Source: Bacteroidia bacterium (GTDB lineage: Bacteria; Bacteroidota; Bacteroidia; Bacteroidales; Azobacteroidaceae). Taken from it: a stretch of 15,332 nt of DNA. This document shows, one piece after another, positions 12,821-15,332 of the stretch. The number at the start of each line of letters is the position of its first letter. Positions within the stretch are counted from its first letter, which is position 1. The notes beneath the pieces are model-generated. The model had not been told where the DNA came from and made no database searches. It saw only the letters and a list, made by a program, of their open reading frames with translations. A program made the position numbers and the translations under genes. The stretch spans positions 1 through 15,332 of the forward strand of contig BNTW01000061.1 of assembly GCA_025996895.1 (NCBI GenBank). Reading direction: 5' to 3'.

Positions 12821-15332
12821 ATGAATAAACTTAAAATAGGATTATTGTTGATTGGCTGCTTGGGAATAAGTTTGTATTCCCAAGCGCAATCCGTTTATAC
12901 ACAGGATTTTTCCGACACTTCGTTGAAATTGCAAACCACCGGGCGAGGAGAAAATAGCGTGAAAGACGGCGTGTTAGTTTCCAAAGATGCCTATGTCGTA
13001 TTGGGTAATCACGATTTGAAGAATTATACGGTAGAATTTAGAGCGCGGACGCCGAAAGAGGAAGAACAAGTGCAAATCTGGGCGGGATTTCGGCACTACA
13101 ACCGTTTCGATCGCTACATTTTCGGTATGAGAGGCGGTTTGTCCGACGAATTGTATTTGAGCCGGATGGGCTACATGGGAACAGATGAATTTTTGGCATT
13201 GGCACCTTTGGACTTTCACCCCGAAACGGGCGTTTGGTATCAATTCAAAATTGAAATCTGCGACGACCGCATCCGCGTTTTCCTCAATGACGAAACCTTG
13301 CCGCGAATCGATGTAATAGATAAAAATGCGCGTTTAGCTCCTCAAGGTGAGGTAACGTTGGGCGGTAGCTGGATACCGACCGAATTTGATGATTTAACAA
13401 TCACGCCCATCAATGTAGGGGCGTTGCACGCAACGCCCCCACAAACATATACATTCGGTTTGACGGAACAGGACAAAGAAAATAAACGACAAAAAGAACG
13501 TGCCGCCTATCAACCCATCACGGTCGCAACGGGGCGCGCCGGTCGGACAACGATTTCCTTGGACGGAAATTGGTTGTTTATGCCTGAATATCAATTGGAA
13601 GATGCCCATAAAGCGGTAAGCCCAAATACCAATGACGCCGGTTGGCACGTGATGAACGTACCCGATTTCTGGAATCCGATACGTATTTGGTTGCATGGCG
13701 AAACCTTTTACGGACACCGCAAAGGCGTTTCCGACCGGTATTATCAAAAAGAAACCGACCGTTGCGCGAATTACACCTTCGATTACAAGAAAACAAAAGC
13801 GGCTTGGTATCGCCAATGGATTGAATTACCAAAAAATATTGATAATAAACGACTTGTATTGAATTTTGACGCGGTTTCCAAAGTGGCCGAAGTCTATATC
13901 AACGGTCAATTGGCCGGCTCGCACATCGGGATGTTCGGTGATTTTGGAGTCGATGGCACCCAATTATTTAAACCGGGAAAAAACCTGGTCGTAGTAAAAG
14001 TAACCCGCGATTTTGTGAAAGAAATCGCCGATGCGGACAAAGTGGTCAATGTATCTGTTACCGTTCCTGTTACCAACAAAATGCTCAAAGACATCGCTCA
14101 CGGCTTTTATAATGAAGACCCTGCCGGCATTTGGCAACCGGTCAATCTGGTGATTTCCGACTTGGTGAAAATTGAAGATGTGTTTATTAAACCGAATTTG
14201 ACCGGTGCGGATTTTGAGGTAACGGTAAAAAATTATTCTAATAAAAAAAATTCCGTTAATATTATTACCGATATTATTGAAGACGAAACAGGAAATTCTT
14301 TTGCCTCATATCCAGAGCCTTATATGTCGTATATTCCAAATGCAGAACTAAAAGCAGGCGAAGAAAAAGTTATCAAATACAGTATAAAAAACTTAAAACC
14401 TCGCTTATGGACGCCGCAACATCCGAATTTATATCGTTTTCACCTGTCATTGATAGCAAGCGAAGCGGCGACTCGCAATCCCCTGACAGACAATGTAGAA
14501 ATTATTTCCGGGTTCCGCACTTTTGAAGTAAAAAACGGATTATTTGAATTAAACGGCGTACCCTATTGGCTCCGTGGCGGAAATCACACGCCTTTTGCCC
14601 TGGCACCCAATGATTCGGCTTTGGCAAACACATTTTATCAATTGATGAAAGCCGGAAATATCGACGTAACGCGCACACATACCACGCCTTACAACGAACT
14701 GTGGATTACGGCAGCCGACCGCAACGGAATCGGTATCAGCCACGAAGGCACCTGGCCCTGGTTGATGATCCACGACTCCATGCCTGCCGAAGAATTGATC
14801 CAACTCTGGGCGGACGAATACCTCGGTATGCTGAAAAAATACCGCAATCATCCGTCTATCCTGTTTTGGACAGTCAATAATGAAATGAAATTTTATGATT
14901 TGGAGCCGGATTTTGAAACCTCGAAAAAGAAATTCCGGATTATTTCCGATGTAGTGAAAAAAATGCGTGAAATGGATCCGACCCGTCCCATCAGCTTCGA
15001 TTCCAATTACCGGCGAAATGTGGGAAAATTTGGAGAGGAATTTCTCAGTACAGTCGATGACGGCGATATTGATGATATTCACGGTTATTATAACTGGTAC
15101 GATTTCAGTCTGTTCCAATTTTTCAACGGAGAATTTCAAAAGCATAAAAATCTGGGACGCCCGTTGATCAGTCAGGAAATGTCCACCGGTTACCCGAACA
15201 ATGAAACCGGACATCCGACACGCTTTTATAATCTGGTGCATCAAAATCCGCAGACCTTAGTGGGTTATCAATCCTACGAATACGCCAATCCGGCCTCCTT
15301 CTTGAAAGTACAATCGTTCATCACCGGAGAAT
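12821..15332 (+). CDS. Secreted GH2 enzyme with N-terminal lectin-like domain (3' end outside window)
   Basis: Reading from ATG 12821, 837 codons stay open to the window edge with no stop or frameshift, so the gene continues beyond it. The signal peptide ends near residue 24. Residues about 25-195 form a concanavalin-like beta-sandwich (Y-T-V-E-F-R-A-R, W-A-G-F-R, G-V-W-Y-Q-F-K-I-E), as in lectin-like modules that bind glycans. A palindrome-coded stretch (200-207) follows. The GH2 sugar-binding domain starts around 240 (I-S-L-D-G-N-W-L-F), with V-Y-I-N-G-Q. An Ig-like domain covers about 445-560, then the barrel. The predicted acid/base is E688 in T-V-N-N-E-M-K; the predicted nucleophile is E786 in I-S-Q-E-M. 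The 98-residue spacing fits GH2. The specificity is unknown; the extra module points to a polymer or insoluble substrate. It begins 16 bp after the GH71/99-like gene. Confidence 0.9.
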   Translation, partial: MNKLKIGLLLIGCLGISLYSQAQSVYTQDFSDTSLKLQTTGRGENSVKDGVLVSKDAYVVLGNHDLKNYTVEFRARTPKEEEQVQIWAGFRHYNRFDRYIFGMRGGLSDELYLSRMGYMGTDEFLALAPLDFHPETGVWYQFKIEICDDRIRVFLNDETLPRIDVIDKNARLAPQGEVTLGGSWIPTEFDDLTITPINVGALHATPPQTYTFGLTEQDKENKRQKERAAYQPITVATGRAGRTTISLDGNWLFMPEYQLEDAHKAVSPNTNDAGWHVMNVPDFWNPIRIWLHGETFYGHRKGVSDRYYQKETDRCANYTFDYKKTKAAWYRQWIELPKNIDNKRLVLNFDAVSKVAEVYINGQLAGSHIGMFGDFGVDGTQLFKPGKNLVVVKVTRDFVKEIADADKVVNVSVTVPVTNKMLKDIAHGFYNEDPAGIWQPVNLVISDLVKIEDVFIKPNLTGADFEVTVKNYSNKKNSVNIITDIIEDETGNSFASYPEPYMSYIPNAELKAGEEKVIKYSIKNLKPRLWTPQHPNLYRFHLSLIASEAATRNPLTDNVEIISGFRTFEVKNGLFELNGVPYWLRGGNHTPFALAPNDSALANTFYQLMKAGNIDVTRTHTTPYNELWITAADRNGIGISHEGTWPWLMIHDSMPAEELIQLWADEYLGMLKKYRNHPSILFWTVNNEMKFYDLEPDFETSKKKFRIISDVVKKMREMDPTRPISFDSNYRRNVGKFGEEFLSTVDDGDIDDIHGYYNWYDFSLFQFFNGEFQKHKNLGRPLISQEMSTGYPNNETGHPTRFYNLVHQNPQTLVGYQSYEYANPASFLKVQSFITGE
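13418..13439 (+). repeat. Palindromic repeat inside the second GH2 gene
   Basis: GGGGCGTTGC (13418-13427) and GCAACGCCCC (13430-13439) are exact reverse complements around AC. Such GGGGCG...CGCCCC palindromes are dispersed repeats in several bacterial groups, as I recall. Here it is read in frame as G-A-L-H-A-T-P-P, between the lectin-like and GH2 domains. Confidence 0.75.

Noticed and set aside
14549..15244. Minus-strand open frame of 231 residues
   Set aside because: It lies fully inside the second GH2 gene, whose plus-strand reading has catalytic motifs. The minus product shows no domain pattern.
12821..15332. A frameshifted or broken gene at the right end
   Set aside because: I first suspected this because no complete frame covers the region. 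Codon-by-codon reading shows one uninterrupted frame of 837 codons that simply runs off the window.

Overview
The window looks like a chromosomal piece of a Bacteroidota organism, most likely of the order Bacteroidales. The signs are -7 boxes of the form TAnnTTTG, few Shine-Dalgarno sequences, lipoproteins with acidic residues just after the lipobox cysteine, and a run of secreted glycoside hydrolases. No rRNA, tRNA, CRISPR array or integrase was seen.

Left edge (1-803): a leftward gene starts at 39 and leaves the window; its 13 visible residues resemble the N-terminus of IS5-type transposases. A divergent promoter follows, then a truncated O-antigen ligase/polymerase-like membrane fragment that carries an in-frame GC-rich palindrome. 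This edge looks decayed.

Accessory island (833-5632): an AT-rich series of small surface or secreted protein genes. A 491-residue lipoprotein has a Cys/Tyr-rich segment, a glycine linker and a degenerate zincin-like C-terminal region. A shorter paralogue is cut off beside a cluster of palindromes. Three small secreted proteins (2325, 2919, 5050) appear to form one family. A dgkA-type lipid kinase gene sits among them. Five near-identical hairpins (consensus arm TTATCGTCCGGCAG) each begin 5-8 bp after a stop codon, so the island reads as gene-plus-hairpin units. Two of these units also share a promoter and leader. This cassette-like layout is the most unusual feature of the window.

Glycan-degradation operon (5840-15332, right end cut off): four same-strand genes, each with an export signal, separated by 4-22 bp: GH2, GH3, a GH71/99-like protein, and a second GH2 with an N-terminal lectin-like domain. 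Catalytic residues are visible in all four. Together they look like the enzyme part of a locus for a plant- or host-derived glycan. No SusC/SusD pair or regulator is visible, so the substrate cannot be named. The last gene contains another in-frame palindromic repeat, so three palindrome families occur in 15 kb, two of them inside coding sequence.
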